NCBI GenBank assembly: GCA_037200445.1
Contig: JBBCGH010000001.1
Span: 4,030,001 to 4,094,000, forward strand
Length of the DNA: 64,000 bases
Reading direction: 5' to 3'
Source of the DNA: Alphaproteobacteria bacterium
GTDB taxonomy: Bacteria > Pseudomonadota > Alphaproteobacteria > Rhizobiales > Xanthobacteraceae
The position numbers and the translations under genes were made by a program. Position 1 is the first letter of the stretch. Each line of letters starts with the position of its first letter. Of the stretch, positions 19,851 through 28,572 are shown piece after piece. Under the pieces are notes generated by a model. It made no database searches, had not been told where the DNA came from, and was given only the letters and a program-made list of their open reading frames with translations.

Positions 19851-20752
19851 CGCACAAGAACACCAACAGGCCGCGCCTCTGCTTCATCGGCTTCGGCGAA
19901 GCCGGACAGGCGATCGCCACCGGTTTGCGCGAAGCCGGCGTCGAGCAGATCGCCGCCTGGGACATTCTCTTTCCGAAGGATGAAGGCGCGCGCCTGCGCG
20001 AGGCCGGCAAGACCATCGGCGCGCGGCTTGCAAGTTCGGCGGCGGACGCGGCCACAAACTCCGACATCATCGTCTCGGCGGTGACGGCGGGGTCGAGCCT
20101 CGATGCGGCACGGTCCGTCGCGCCGCATCTGTCGGACAATCCGTATTTTCTCGACGTCAATTCGGTTTCGCCGGGACGCAAGAAAGAGGCAGCGCAGGTC
20201 CTCGGCGGAGCGGCGCGCTACGTCGATGTCGCGATTCTGGCGCCGATTCATCCCAAGCGTCATCAAACTCCGCTGCTGGTCGCGGGGCCGCACGCGCAAG
20301 CCGTGATGCCGCTACTGATCGACGAACTCGACATGCGCGGGGCGATCGCCTCGGACGAGATCGGCGCCGCGGCGGCGCTGAAGATGGTCCGCGGCGTGAT
20401 GATCAAGGGCATCGAGGCGCTCACTGCCGAGTGCTTCGTCGCTGCGCAACGCGCCGGCATCGCGCCCGAAGTCGCGGCGTCGCTCGCGAACAATTATCCC
20501 ACGCTCGATTGGCAGAAAGCCATCGACTACAATCTCGAACGCATGGCGAGCCACGGCATCCGCCGCGCCGAGGAGATGGAGCAGGTCGCCGCCACGCTGC
20601 GCGAGCTTGGCGTCGCGCCGCTGATGACCGAGGCGATCGTTAAGCGCCAGCGTGAGATGGGTGAGATCGGGAAGGTCGACGCCGTGCGCGCGGCGAAACG
20701 CGAAGGGGGCGCCGCGATGCTGGAGGCGATCGACCGAGCCACGAAGCCGTAG
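19847..20752 (+). CDS. NAD(P)-dependent oxidoreductase with DUF1932 C-terminal domain
   Basis: 301-aa beta-hydroxyacid-dehydrogenase-like enzyme. The Rossmann motif GFGEAGQAIATGL lies near residue 16, a 6-phosphogluconate-dehydrogenase-type NAD domain spans residues 10-170, and a DUF1932 helical domain follows. The conserved segment DVNSVSPGRK near residue 104 sits where the family has its substrate loop. Translationally coupled to the thioesterase, so they probably act on the same acid pool. The exact substrate is not known. Confidence 0.85.
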   Translation: MTHKNTNRPRLCFIGFGEAGQAIATGLREAGVEQIAAWDILFPKDEGARLREAGKTIGARLASSAADAATNSDIIVSAVTAGSSLDAARSVAPHLSDNPYFLDVNSVSPGRKKEAAQVLGGAARYVDVAILAPIHPKRHQTPLLVAGPHAQAVMPLLIDELDMRGAIASDEIGAAAALKMVRGVMIKGIEALTAECFVAAQRAGIAPEVAASLANNYPTLDWQKAIDYNLERMASHGIRRAEEMEQVAATLRELGVAPLMTEAIVKRQREMGEIGKVDAVRAAKREGGAAMLEAIDRATKP

Positions 20753-20756
20753 GGTG

Positions 20757-20846
20757 AGCAAAGGGGCGGAACGCGCCGTGCCCACCGATTCACATCACAG
20801 GGAAATGGTGGGCACGCGCCGCATGCGGCGCTTTGCCCACCCTATG
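20757..20846. repeat. GTGGGCA palindromic repeat between convergent genes
   Basis: GGAACGCGCCGTGCCCACC ... GGTGGGCACGCGCC followed by GGCGCTTTGCCCACCCTA. This is an intergenic palindromic repeat of a type common in Bradyrhizobium relatives. It occupies nearly all of the gap and could act as a two-way terminator. Confidence 0.6.
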
Positions 20847-20857
20847 AAACCGAATCC

Positions 20858-21811
20858 CTACCTCGCCGGTATCTGCACAAACTCCACGATCTGCTCCTTG
20901 GTGAGCGGCCCGTCCAGAAACTTCAGCTTCACGGCGTCCGTCACCGCCCCATCGAGGTCGGCCATCTTGTCGGTCTGCATCGCCGACTTCGGATGAAACT
21001 CCTTGAGCGACTCCTGCAGGATCTCGACCGGTTGCTTCACCTTCTCGGAATACATCTGCAGCGCCTTGGGGTCGGCGTACATCCAGTCCACCGCCTCGCG
21101 GTAACCCTTCACAAAGCGCATGATCGCGTCATGCTTCTCCTTTAAGGCGTTCGCGTTCACGATGATCGCGCGCACGGTCTGGCCGTGCAGCGAGGGAATG
21201 TCACTGCCGCGCGCGATGATGCGGATCTTGCCCTCTTTGATGTCCTTCAGCCCGAAGGGCGGCGCGGCCCAGCCGATATCGATCTGGCCGGTCATCACTT
21301 GCGTCAGCGTGCCGGGTGGTCCGCCAGTCGCGACCGCCTTTGCCTTCACGCCGAGTTCCTGCCCGAACGCAACCACGATGTTGTTCGAGCTGGAACCGGA
21401 GGTCGAATAGGCGATGGTGTTCTGCTCGGTCGCGTCCTTCAGCGACTTGAGCGGCGAGTCCGCCTTCACATACCAGAAGAGATCGCCGGTGCCGGTGAAC
21501 GCGGGCAGCAGCACGCGCACCGGGGCGCCGCGCTGGAAGGCGCGCATCGCACCCGCGACACCGACTCCACCGCCGAGATCGGCCGACCCTGAGATCACCG
21601 CCTGGATGGTTTCGCCGGCGCCCTGCGTGCCAAACGACTCGATCTTCAGATTCTGCTTCTTGAAGATGCCGGCCTCTTCGCCGAGCGTCGGCGCCTGATT
21701 CTCCCAGTTGTTGATCTGCCCGATCGCGATCTTCAGCGTGTCCTGCGCGGCGGCGTGACCCACGCTGAACGCCAGCGCGATCAGTGCCCCTTCGATCCTC
21801 AGCAATCTCAT
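20858..21811 (-). CDS. ABC transporter substrate-binding protein, NMT1/SsuA type
   Basis: 317-aa periplasmic protein of the nitrate/sulfonate/taurine-binding superfamily. A Sec signal ends near VGHAAAQ (residue 23) and the mature part begins DTLKIAIGQINNWENQAP. Internal motifs FKKQNLKIESFGTQGAGE and DIGWAAPPFGLKDI fit the family. No permease or ATPase is nearby. It overlaps the class II aldolase gene by 4 nt, so the ligand may be related to that enzyme's substrate. Confidence 0.85.
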   Translation of the reverse strand: MRLLRIEGALIALAFSVGHAAAQDTLKIAIGQINNWENQAPTLGEEAGIFKKQNLKIESFGTQGAGETIQAVISGSADLGGGVGVAGAMRAFQRGAPVRVLLPAFTGTGDLFWYVKADSPLKSLKDATEQNTIAYSTSGSSSNNIVVAFGQELGVKAKAVATGGPPGTLTQVMTGQIDIGWAAPPFGLKDIKEGKIRIIARGSDIPSLHGQTVRAIIVNANALKEKHDAIMRFVKGYREAVDWMYADPKALQMYSEKVKQPVEILQESLKEFHPKSAMQTDKMADLDGAVTDAVKLKFLDGPLTKEQIVEFVQIPAR

Positions 21812-22647
21812 TTCTTGCTCCCTCCGCTTTTTTTCTTCGCCCCCTTGTCCGATTTTGCCGCGGGCTTAACCGGGTTCGGCAGCCGCGCGGCTGCCTCCGC
21901 GGCGCGCAGCATCGGATCGGATTTGCCGCGCCCTTCGCGCTCGGCCAATCGCCGCACCCAGTATTCATAGCCGCGCGCGAGCGGCCCCGGCGCGCGATGG
22001 ATCTCGAAGGCCATCTGGGTCTCGCCGGCGGTGAGCGGCGACACATTGCCGAGCATGTGCGCGGCCAGCTGATGCTCGGCGTTCTTGGCCGAATAGATCG
22101 TGCGGAAGACGAGCTCGCGCAGATTTCCGCCGACCACGGTTGCGCCGTGGCGGCGCATCACGACGATGCTCGCCGCGCCGAGCGCGCGCGCCAGCGAGGC
22201 GCCCTCTTCGGGTTTCACCACCAGCAAGTTGGTGTCGCCGAACTCATCGCGGCTGTCCCAGAACGGCGCGCTCGCCCCCATCGAGGCGCCGAGGTGGAAT
22301 ACCGGAACCAGCGGCACGCCCGAGATCGCGAACGGCATGATGGATGGCGCGTGGTGATGACATACGGCGTTGACGTCCGGCCGCGCCTTGAAAATCTCGC
22401 CATGGATGACGCGCTCCGAATAGGGCCGTTCCTTCGGCGGCACGATCGGATTGGAATCGAGATCGTATTCGAGGATGTCGTCGGCCTGCACCAGCCCAGG
22501 CGCGCGTGAGCGCGAGAGAAAATAGCGCTGCGGATTGTTCGGATTGCGAACGCTGATGTGGCCGAAGGCATCGAGAATGCCCTCGTTGGCGACGATGCGA
22601 TACGCCGCCGCGAGATCGCGGCGCAGCTCTGCAAGAGAATCGGGCAC
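21808..22647 (-). CDS. Class II aldolase/adducin family protein
   Basis: Zn-dependent aldolase or decarboxylase-type enzyme, 279 aa, cytoplasmic. It has the metal-binding HHH cluster (AVCHHHAPS) near residue 98 and the third ligand region VVMRRHGATVVG near residue 168. The C terminus is a lysine-rich tail (AAKSDKGAKKKSGGSKK) beyond the family core. It is first in a two-gene unit with the NMT1-type binding protein. The substrate is not evident. Confidence 0.87.
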   Translation of the reverse strand: MPDSLAELRRDLAAAYRIVANEGILDAFGHISVRNPNNPQRYFLSRSRAPGLVQADDILEYDLDSNPIVPPKERPYSERVIHGEIFKARPDVNAVCHHHAPSIMPFAISGVPLVPVFHLGASMGASAPFWDSRDEFGDTNLLVVKPEEGASLARALGAASIVVMRRHGATVVGGNLRELVFRTIYSAKNAEHQLAAHMLGNVSPLTAGETQMAFEIHRAPGPLARGYEYWVRRLAEREGRGKSDPMLRAAEAAARLPNPVKPAAKSDKGAKKKSGGSKK

Positions 22648-22731
22648 GACGTTTCCTCTAACGTTACGGCGGCGTCACCGCGCCGCCTGCGCATGGCAGC
22701 AAAGCCGAATGACTCGGGTTATTCAAGCAGC

Positions 22732-22776
22732 GCATGTCCCGGAAAAGTAGGTACCGGTTTTCCGAGAAGGACATGC
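22732..22776. repeat. CCGAAAACCGG palindromic repeat, copy 2
   Basis: GCATGTCC ... GGACATGC arms enclose CGGAAAAGTAGGTACCGG, the same element as at 13465 and 28991 but in reverse orientation. It lies directly upstream of the duplicated gene start at 22785-22886. Confidence 0.75.
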
Positions 22777-22829
22777 GCACGTGCAAGAATGTGCTAGCGT
22801 TCGCGCCCGCTCCGAACAGGTGAAACTCC

Positions 22830-22988
22830 GTGCCGGCAACCATTGCGATCCTCGACGACGACCACGTCATCCGCCTGATCCGCTACACGCCGGTCCGCGC
22901 CCAGAGGCGCGGCTGCAGTGCAGATCTGGGCGGCGAGCACGTGCGCCTGCGCCCTACGCTGCGCGCGGCGGGCGGAGGCAAGCGATGA
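22830..22988 (+). pseudogene. Truncated duplicate of the 5' end of the 2-hydroxyacid dehydrogenase gene
   Basis: The first 19 codons from GTG (VPATIAILDDDHVIRLIRY) match the start of the dehydrogenase at 24200 with about four base changes in 57. The match extends roughly 40 nt upstream through the shared CCGCTCCGAACAGGTGAAAC. After the tyrosine the two diverge, and this frame runs on to TGA at 22988, overlapping the aminotransferase ATG. It is a gene fragment, possibly still translated as a 52-aa leader. Confidence 0.75.
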
Positions 22989-24088
22989 TCACCGTTTTCG
23001 GTTCTCTGATGGGCCCCGAGGAGCTCGAGGAGATCCGTACGAGCCTTGAGGCGCAGTGGACCGGCATTGGCCCCAAGACAGCAGCCTTCGAGAAGCAATT
23101 CGCTGAGCGCCTCAAACTACCCGGCTTCCTCCTTCTCGATTCGGGCTCCAACAGCCTGTACCTCGCGGTCAAGCTCCTGGACCTGCCGCCCGGTTCGGAC
23201 GTGATCGTGCCCTCATTCACCTGGATCGCCTGCGCGCACGCCGTCGTGCTCGCGGGGCACCGCCCCGTGTTCGCGGACGTCGATTTGGAAACCTTCAACA
23301 TCACGCGCGCGACGGTGGAAGCGGCGCGCACGAAGGGCACGCGGGCCGTGATGGTCGTGCACTATGGCGGCCTGCCCGTACGCCTCGATGAGATCCTGCC
23401 GCTGGGCCTTCCCGTTGTCGAGGACGCGGCGCACGCCGTCGACTCTGCGCTGCAGGGCCGCGCCTGCGGGGGCATTGGCGATGTCGGCATGTACAGCTTC
23501 GATGCGGTCAAGAATCTCGCGATGGGCGAAGGCGGCGGCCTCACCGCCAAAGACTCCGCACGCTTGATTCGCGCCAGGCAGCTTCGCTTCTGCGGCGTCG
23601 GCAGTTCGGGCTTCGCCGCGTCAAGCTCGAAGGACCGCTGGTGGGAGTATGATGTGACGGACTTCTTTCCGAAGATGCTCCCCAGCGACATCGCTGCGTC
23701 GATCGGGCTCGCGCAACTGCGCAAGCTCGACCGCATGCAGGCCTATCGGAGGTCGATCTGGGAGCTCTATCAACGCGAGTTCGCTCCGCTGGGTTGGCTC
23801 GCGCGCCCGCAGGACGCGCCCGCTGACGCGCGGCACTCCTATTTCACCTATTGCGTACGCGTGGGCGGCGGGCGCCGCGATGCGTTCGCGAAGTATCTCT
23901 ACGAAAGGGGGATCTACACGACCCTGCGCTATCATCCACTGCACATGAACAAGATCTACGGCTCCGCTGCGAATCTGCCCGTCTGCGCGCGCCTCAACGA
24001 CGAGGCGCTGAGCCTCCCCATCCATCCGGGCTTGAAGGAAGGGGACCTCACCAAGATCGTGGACACGGTCAGGGCCTGGAAAGGATGA
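22985..24088 (+). CDS. DegT/DnrJ/EryC1/StrS-type PLP aminotransferase
   Basis: Fold-type I PLP enzyme of the sugar-aminotransferase family, 367 aa. The PLP lysine is in SFDAVKNLAMGEGG. The Asp of DAAHAVDS and the N-terminal SGSNSLYLAVKLL cofactor region are also present. I chose the ATG at 22985 with GGAGG just upstream; the open frame reaching back to 22781 reads the duplicated sequence in another frame. Such genes normally sit in surface-polysaccharide clusters, but none is here. It lies between two copies of the dehydrogenase start, suggesting a local insertion. Confidence 0.85.
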   Translation: MITVFGSLMGPEELEEIRTSLEAQWTGIGPKTAAFEKQFAERLKLPGFLLLDSGSNSLYLAVKLLDLPPGSDVIVPSFTWIACAHAVVLAGHRPVFADVDLETFNITRATVEAARTKGTRAVMVVHYGGLPVRLDEILPLGLPVVEDAAHAVDSALQGRACGGIGDVGMYSFDAVKNLAMGEGGGLTAKDSARLIRARQLRFCGVGSSGFAASSSKDRWWEYDVTDFFPKMLPSDIAASIGLAQLRKLDRMQAYRRSIWELYQREFAPLGWLARPQDAPADARHSYFTYCVRVGGGRRDAFAKYLYERGIYTTLRYHPLHMNKIYGSAANLPVCARLNDEALSLPIHPGLKEGDLTKIVDTVRAWKG

Positions 24089-24199
24089 GCACACCGGTCT
24101 CGCTCCCGTCGGCGCGCATGGCAGGTAAAGCGGAACGGGTCCCCATATTCAAAGACGATATGCTAGGAGTCCGCCCCCGCTCCGAACAGGTGAAACCGC

Positions 24200-25279
24200 G
24201 TGCCGGCAACCATTGCGATCCTCGACGACGACCATGTCACCCGCCTGACGCGCTACGCGATCTCCGGTCCCGGCGAGATCACGACGGACTGGGCGCGCGA
24301 GTTCTTCATGCCCGAGGAGATGGACCCGGCGCAGGTCCACGCCCTTGGTAGCGGCCTGCAGGCGAGCGACGGCGTGTCGCTGATCCCGATGTCGGCGAAG
24401 CTCGACCTGCGCAAGGGGAGCGACGCCGACATTCTGGTGTTCCGCCGCGGCGCGATTGACGCGGCCTTCATGGATGCCAACCCGAAGCTGAAGCTGATCC
24501 AGCGTCTCGGCGCGCGCGCCGATGCGATCGACCTCGCGGCGGCGGCAACACGCGGCATCCGCGTCTCCTGCGTGCCGCGCGCCACGCTCCAGCTGACCGC
24601 CGAACACGCGATTTTGCTCATGATGGGGCTCGGCAAGCGCCTGCTTCAGGCCGACGACGCTGTGCGAAAGGACTCCTGGGACCGCGACCGTGTGCGCCCG
24701 GACCATGACGTTGCCTACAACTGGGCCGGCGTCGCGCCGCTCGTCGGTTTGTTTGGCAAGACACTGGGCATTATCGGTATGGGCGAGGTCGGCTCACTCG
24801 CCGCCGGCATGGCGCGGGCTTTCGGCATGCGCGTGCTCTATTGCAATCGCAACCGGCTCCCCGCCGGGCAGGAGCAGAAGGCCGGAGTCGAGTTCGCCGA
24901 GATCGGCAAACTGCTGGCCGAATCCGATTTCGTGTCACTGCACGCGACCAATATTCCGTCGAACAAGGGCCTGATCGACGGCAAGACGTTCGGCGCGATG
25001 AAACCGACCGCCTTCTTCATCAATACGGCGCGCGGGCCGATCGTCGACGAGGACGCGCTCCATGATGCGTTGACCAAAGGCACCATCGCGGGTGCCGGGC
25101 TCGACGTGCACGTAATCGAGCCGCGCCCGCAGCCGGACAAGCTTTCCATGCTGCCGAACGTCATTCTCACCCCGCACATCGCGGGCGGCTCGCGCAAGGG
25201 CGTGCTCTCCGAGATCGGCGTGGTGCTGGACAACTGCCGCGCCGTGCTCAACGGCAAGCCGATCAAGTACCAAGTCTGA
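24200..25279 (+). CDS. D-isomer-specific 2-hydroxyacid dehydrogenase
   Basis: NAD-dependent reductase or dehydrogenase of 2-keto/2-hydroxy acids, 359 aa. It has the Rossmann motif GIIGMGEVGSLAAGMARA near residue 191, the catalytic Arg in NTARGPIVDE and the catalytic His in LTPHIAGG. The start is the GTG at 24200 (VPATIAILDDDH) behind an AGG at 24188-24190. It heads an operon with the Bug-type binding protein (3 nt downstream) and an amidohydrolase, which suggests catabolism of an imported organic acid. Confidence 0.9.
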   Translation: MPATIAILDDDHVTRLTRYAISGPGEITTDWAREFFMPEEMDPAQVHALGSGLQASDGVSLIPMSAKLDLRKGSDADILVFRRGAIDAAFMDANPKLKLIQRLGARADAIDLAAAATRGIRVSCVPRATLQLTAEHAILLMMGLGKRLLQADDAVRKDSWDRDRVRPDHDVAYNWAGVAPLVGLFGKTLGIIGMGEVGSLAAGMARAFGMRVLYCNRNRLPAGQEQKAGVEFAEIGKLLAESDFVSLHATNIPSNKGLIDGKTFGAMKPTAFFINTARGPIVDEDALHDALTKGTIAGAGLDVHVIEPRPQPDKLSMLPNVILTPHIAGGSRKGVLSEIGVVLDNCRAVLNGKPIKYQV

Positions 25280-25282
25280 GAC

Positions 25283-26251
25283 ATGACGATTCACCGCCGC
25301 GCGCTCCTCGCCGGACTGTCTAGCCTCATCGCGTGCCCTGCCCTCGCCCAGTCCGGCAGGCCAGACCGCGCGATCCGCATCGTGGTGCCGTTCGCAGCCG
25401 GCTCTTTCACCGACATCGCGGCGCGGCTGCTCGCGACCGAGCTGACCGAACAGCTCGGCCAGCCGGTCGTGGTCGAGAACCGCGGCGGCGCTGGCAGCAC
25501 GGCCGGCACGCAGGCGGTCGCGCGCGCGGAGCCGGACGGCTACACACTCGTCCTCTCCGACATCTCGCTGTCGATCTCGCCCGCCATCTATCCGAAGCTC
25601 CCCTACGACCCTTTGAAGGACCTCACCTTCATCAGCCGCATCGCGGACTCGCCCGCGCTCTTGATCGCGCGCCCCGGCCTTGGCGTGCGCACGCTCGCCG
25701 AGTTGATCGCGCTCGGCAGAGCAAAGCCCGGCGAGCTGACCTTCGGATCGGGCGGCCCCGGCTCGTCGGCGCACATGGCGATGGAACTGTTTCTCGACAT
25801 CGCCGGCATCAAGGCGCTGCATGTCCCGTTCCGCGGCATCGCGGCGGCGATCAACGAAATGGTCGGCGGCCGGGTCGATATGGCAATCGGCAGTCTCGCC
25901 TCCGGTCTCGCACAGGTTCAGGCCGGGATGCTCATCGGCCTCGGCATCACAGGAGCCGCGCGCAATCCGGCGCTCCCCGATGTTCCGACGTTTGCGGAAG
26001 CCGGCCTGCCGAAATTCAACGTGCCCTACTGGTTCGCACTCGCGGCGCCCGCCGGCACGCCCGCAGCGGTGATCGAGCGGCTCAACCGCGAAGTGGTGCG
26101 CGCCTGTGCGCAGCCGCGGCTACGCGAGGCCTTCGCCAAGCAGGCCGCGGTCGCCGTCACATCGACGCCGGCCGAGATGACCGGGCACCTTGCGCGCGAG
26201 ATCGCGGTCTGGCGCGATATCGTCACGCGCGCGAACATCACCATCCAGTAA
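25283..26251 (+). CDS. Bug/TctC family tricarboxylate-type binding protein
   Basis: Periplasmic solute receptor of the tripartite tricarboxylate transporter superfamily, 322 aa. The signal peptide ends at CPALAQ, followed by PDRAIRIVVPFAAGSFTDIAAR and the family loop VVENRGGAGSTAGTQAVA. It lies between a 2-hydroxyacid dehydrogenase and an amidohydrolase. As with most Bug proteins the TctAB membrane parts are elsewhere. The ligand is unknown, probably a carboxylate. Confidence 0.92.
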   Translation: MTIHRRALLAGLSSLIACPALAQSGRPDRAIRIVVPFAAGSFTDIAARLLATELTEQLGQPVVVENRGGAGSTAGTQAVARAEPDGYTLVLSDISLSISPAIYPKLPYDPLKDLTFISRIADSPALLIARPGLGVRTLAELIALGRAKPGELTFGSGGPGSSAHMAMELFLDIAGIKALHVPFRGIAAAINEMVGGRVDMAIGSLASGLAQVQAGMLIGLGITGAARNPALPDVPTFAEAGLPKFNVPYWFALAAPAGTPAAVIERLNREVVRACAQPRLREAFAKQAAVAVTSTPAEMTGHLAREIAVWRDIVTRANITIQ

Positions 26252-26268
26252 TTGCCGGAGCACTACCA

Positions 26269-27141
26269 TTGGATCACGCGAACGAAGGAGCGCCTGCGTT
26301 CCGCGCGCCGCCGGGCTCGTGCGATGCGCATTTCCATGTGTTCGGCCCGGCAGAGCGCTATCCCGTCGGCGGGGTGAACGAGACGCTGCGCTATGCGCCG
26401 CCGCTTGCGCCGCTTGCCGACTATCTCGCGTTGGCGAAGCACATCGGCCTCTCGCGCTTCGTGTTCGTGCAGCCGAGCGCCTATGGCCGCGACAATTCCT
26501 GCATGCTCGATGCGATGCGCGAGGTCGGCACAACGCGTTGCCGCGGCATCGTCGACGTGAACGAGAATGCGCCCGACGCGCTGCTCGCCGAGATGCATTT
26601 GCGGGGCGTACGCGGCGTGCGGATCAACGTCTCACCGGTGAAGCCGCCGGAGCCGGGTTTCGCCCAGACGATGCGTCCGCGCATTGAACGCCTCGATGCG
26701 CGTTGCGCCGAACTTGGCTGGCATCTCGATTTTCTCAGCCCCGGCTGGCTGACCGAAGAACTGATGCCCCTGTTCGCGACGATGAAATGTGCCTACAGCC
26801 TCGCGCACATGGGCATGTTCAGGGCCGAGGCCGGCCCGGCACAGCCGGGCTTTCGCAAGCTCATCGACATCCTGCGCCACGGCGACGGCCGTGCCTGGGT
26901 GAAGCTCACCGGCACCTATCGTATGGCGACGCCACCAACCTATGCCGACGCCGTGCCGATGGCGCGCGCCCTGATCGAGGCCGCACCGCGCCGACTGATC
27001 TGGGGCAGCGACTATCCGCACCTTTCGTTCGCCGATAAAGTCGGCTCGGTGCAGCTGTTCAACCTCCTTGCTGACTGGGCGGACGAGACCGAACGCAGCA
27101 AGATCCTCGTCGACAATCCAGTCGAGCTGTTTCGATTCTAG
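26269..27141 (+). CDS. Amidohydrolase-2 family hydrolase (pyrone dicarboxylate lactonase-like)
   Basis: TIM-barrel metal hydrolase of 290 aa related to 2-pyrone-4,6-dicarboxylate lactonase. Metal ligands appear as DAHFHVFGP near residue 19, and the catalytic Asp is in IWGSDYPHL near residue 246. No ATG lies at the natural start. TTG at 26269, 17 nt after the preceding stop and behind GGAG, gives a full-length N terminus. It probably opens a lactone ring in the pathway fed by the upstream dehydrogenase and binding protein. Confidence 0.85.
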   Translation: MDHANEGAPAFRAPPGSCDAHFHVFGPAERYPVGGVNETLRYAPPLAPLADYLALAKHIGLSRFVFVQPSAYGRDNSCMLDAMREVGTTRCRGIVDVNENAPDALLAEMHLRGVRGVRINVSPVKPPEPGFAQTMRPRIERLDARCAELGWHLDFLSPGWLTEELMPLFATMKCAYSLAHMGMFRAEAGPAQPGFRKLIDILRHGDGRAWVKLTGTYRMATPPTYADAVPMARALIEAAPRRLIWGSDYPHLSFADKVGSVQLFNLLADWADETERSKILVDNPVELFRF

Positions 27142-28562
27142 CTGGCCGGCCGCGGCTGTAGCGGCGGCTTCACGTCCTCCGGCATCGGGCAGACATACGG
27201 CGTCACCTCATGGCGCGCCTCGAGGTCTGCCTTGGCGCGCGCGATCAGCGCGGCATCGCTGAGTGCATCGACCGCAAGCCCCGCCATCACCTTCGCGGCA
27301 TTGACCATGCCCTTCTTGGCCTGGCCGGATTTGCCCTGCGCGGTGATCTGCCACGAATGACCGGGCGTGCCGATCGCGACCGTCGCGCAGCGCGCCTGCA
27401 CGGTCGGCACCACCCAGCTCACATCGCCCACGTCGGTCGAGCCGATCATCGGCGCGCCCTTGGTACCGTACGGCACGACGAAGTCGCACAACGGCTTGTC
27501 CTTCTGCACCGGCATTGCAATGCGCGCGTAGGATGACGCGATGTCCTCCGCCGAAAGCGTCGCCTGAATGTCGGCCGCGTACTTGCGGTCCGCCGCATCG
27601 AACGGCGGCGGCCCGAGCCGCTCGAGCTGGCTCTGCATCGCCTTTTCGAGCGGCGTGTTGCCGAGCAGGTTCGACACGGCGGTCGCCATCTTCACTTCGA
27701 CCTTTGTCTCGGTCATGAGCGCGGCGCCGTCGGCGACCTTGCGCACCCGCTCGATCAGCGCGTTCATGCCGGTCACGTCACGCGCGCGGATCGAGTAGCG
27801 CACCTTCGCGTAGGCCTGCACCACGTTCGGCGCGATGCCGCCCGAATCGAGCACCGCGTAGTGGATGCGCGCGTCGGACGGCATATGCTCGCGCATGTAG
27901 TTGACGCCGACGCTCATCAGCTCGACCGCATCGAGCGCGCTGCGTCCGAGGTGCGGCGACGCGGCCGCATGCGAGGCGCGGCCGCGGAAGGTGTAGTCGA
28001 TGCGCGCGCCCGCAAGGCTCAGTGCATCATCAACGCGGTTCATCGCGCCCGGATGCCAGGTGATCGCGATGTCCACGTCCTCGAAGCAGCCGGCGCGCAC
28101 CATGAAACTCTTCGCGGCGCCGCCCTCCTCGGCCGGGCAGCCGTAGTAGCGCACGCGGCCCGCGACGCCGGCGTCGGCGAGGTAATTCTTCACCGCGGTC
28201 GCGGCGAGCAGCGCCGCGGAGCCGAGCAGATTATGCCCGCAGCCATGCCCGTGGCCGCCGCGCTCCATCTCCTTCGGCTCCGCGATGCCGGCGACCTGCG
28301 AAAGGCCGGGCAGCGCGTCGTACTCGCCGAGGATCGCGATAACCGGCCCGCCATCGCCGGCCTCGCCCATCACGGCGGTCGGAATGTCCGCGAGATTTTC
28401 GGTGATGCGGAAGCCTTCCTGTTCCAGCATCGCGCGGTGCTCGGCTGCCGAGCGGTATTCCGTGTAGGCGATTTCCGGCATGCCCCAGACGCGATCGGAC
28501 AGCGCCTCGTAGTCGTCCTTGCGCACATCGACCAGCCGCCAGATTTTTTCCGAGTTCTGCAT
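27138..28562 (-). CDS. M20 family amidohydrolase, AbgB-like
   Basis: Cytoplasmic metallo-amidohydrolase of 474 aa. Residues HGHGCGHNLLGSAALLA near 110 and AEEGG near 143 give the metal site, and a dimerisation domain (ASHAAASPHLGRSALDAVEL) sits in the middle. The length and the C terminus GTPGHSWQITAQGKSG match AbgB (aminobenzoyl-glutamate utilisation) rather than short IAA-amino-acid hydrolases. Its stop overlaps the convergent amidohydrolase stop by 4 nt. The substrate is an amide-linked acid, not further defined. Confidence 0.88.
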   Translation of the reverse strand: MQNSEKIWRLVDVRKDDYEALSDRVWGMPEIAYTEYRSAAEHRAMLEQEGFRITENLADIPTAVMGEAGDGGPVIAILGEYDALPGLSQVAGIAEPKEMERGGHGHGCGHNLLGSAALLAATAVKNYLADAGVAGRVRYYGCPAEEGGAAKSFMVRAGCFEDVDIAITWHPGAMNRVDDALSLAGARIDYTFRGRASHAAASPHLGRSALDAVELMSVGVNYMREHMPSDARIHYAVLDSGGIAPNVVQAYAKVRYSIRARDVTGMNALIERVRKVADGAALMTETKVEVKMATAVSNLLGNTPLEKAMQSQLERLGPPPFDAADRKYAADIQATLSAEDIASSYARIAMPVQKDKPLCDFVVPYGTKGAPMIGSTDVGDVSWVVPTVQARCATVAIGTPGHSWQITAQGKSGQAKKGMVNAAKVMAGLAVDALSDAALIARAKADLEARHEVTPYVCPMPEDVKPPLQPRPAS

Positions 28563-28572
28563 CCTGTCCTCT

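Noticed and set aside
22985-24088. Surface-polysaccharide or secondary-metabolite cluster because of the DegT-type aminotransferase
   Set aside because: No glycosyltransferase, nucleotidyltransferase or other sugar-modifying gene lies nearby; the gene stands alone.
25333-27141. A 602-codon frame joining the Bug-type gene region to the amidohydrolase
   Set aside because: The first 310 residues are a shadow of the binding protein at 25283. The amidohydrolase begins at TTG 26269.
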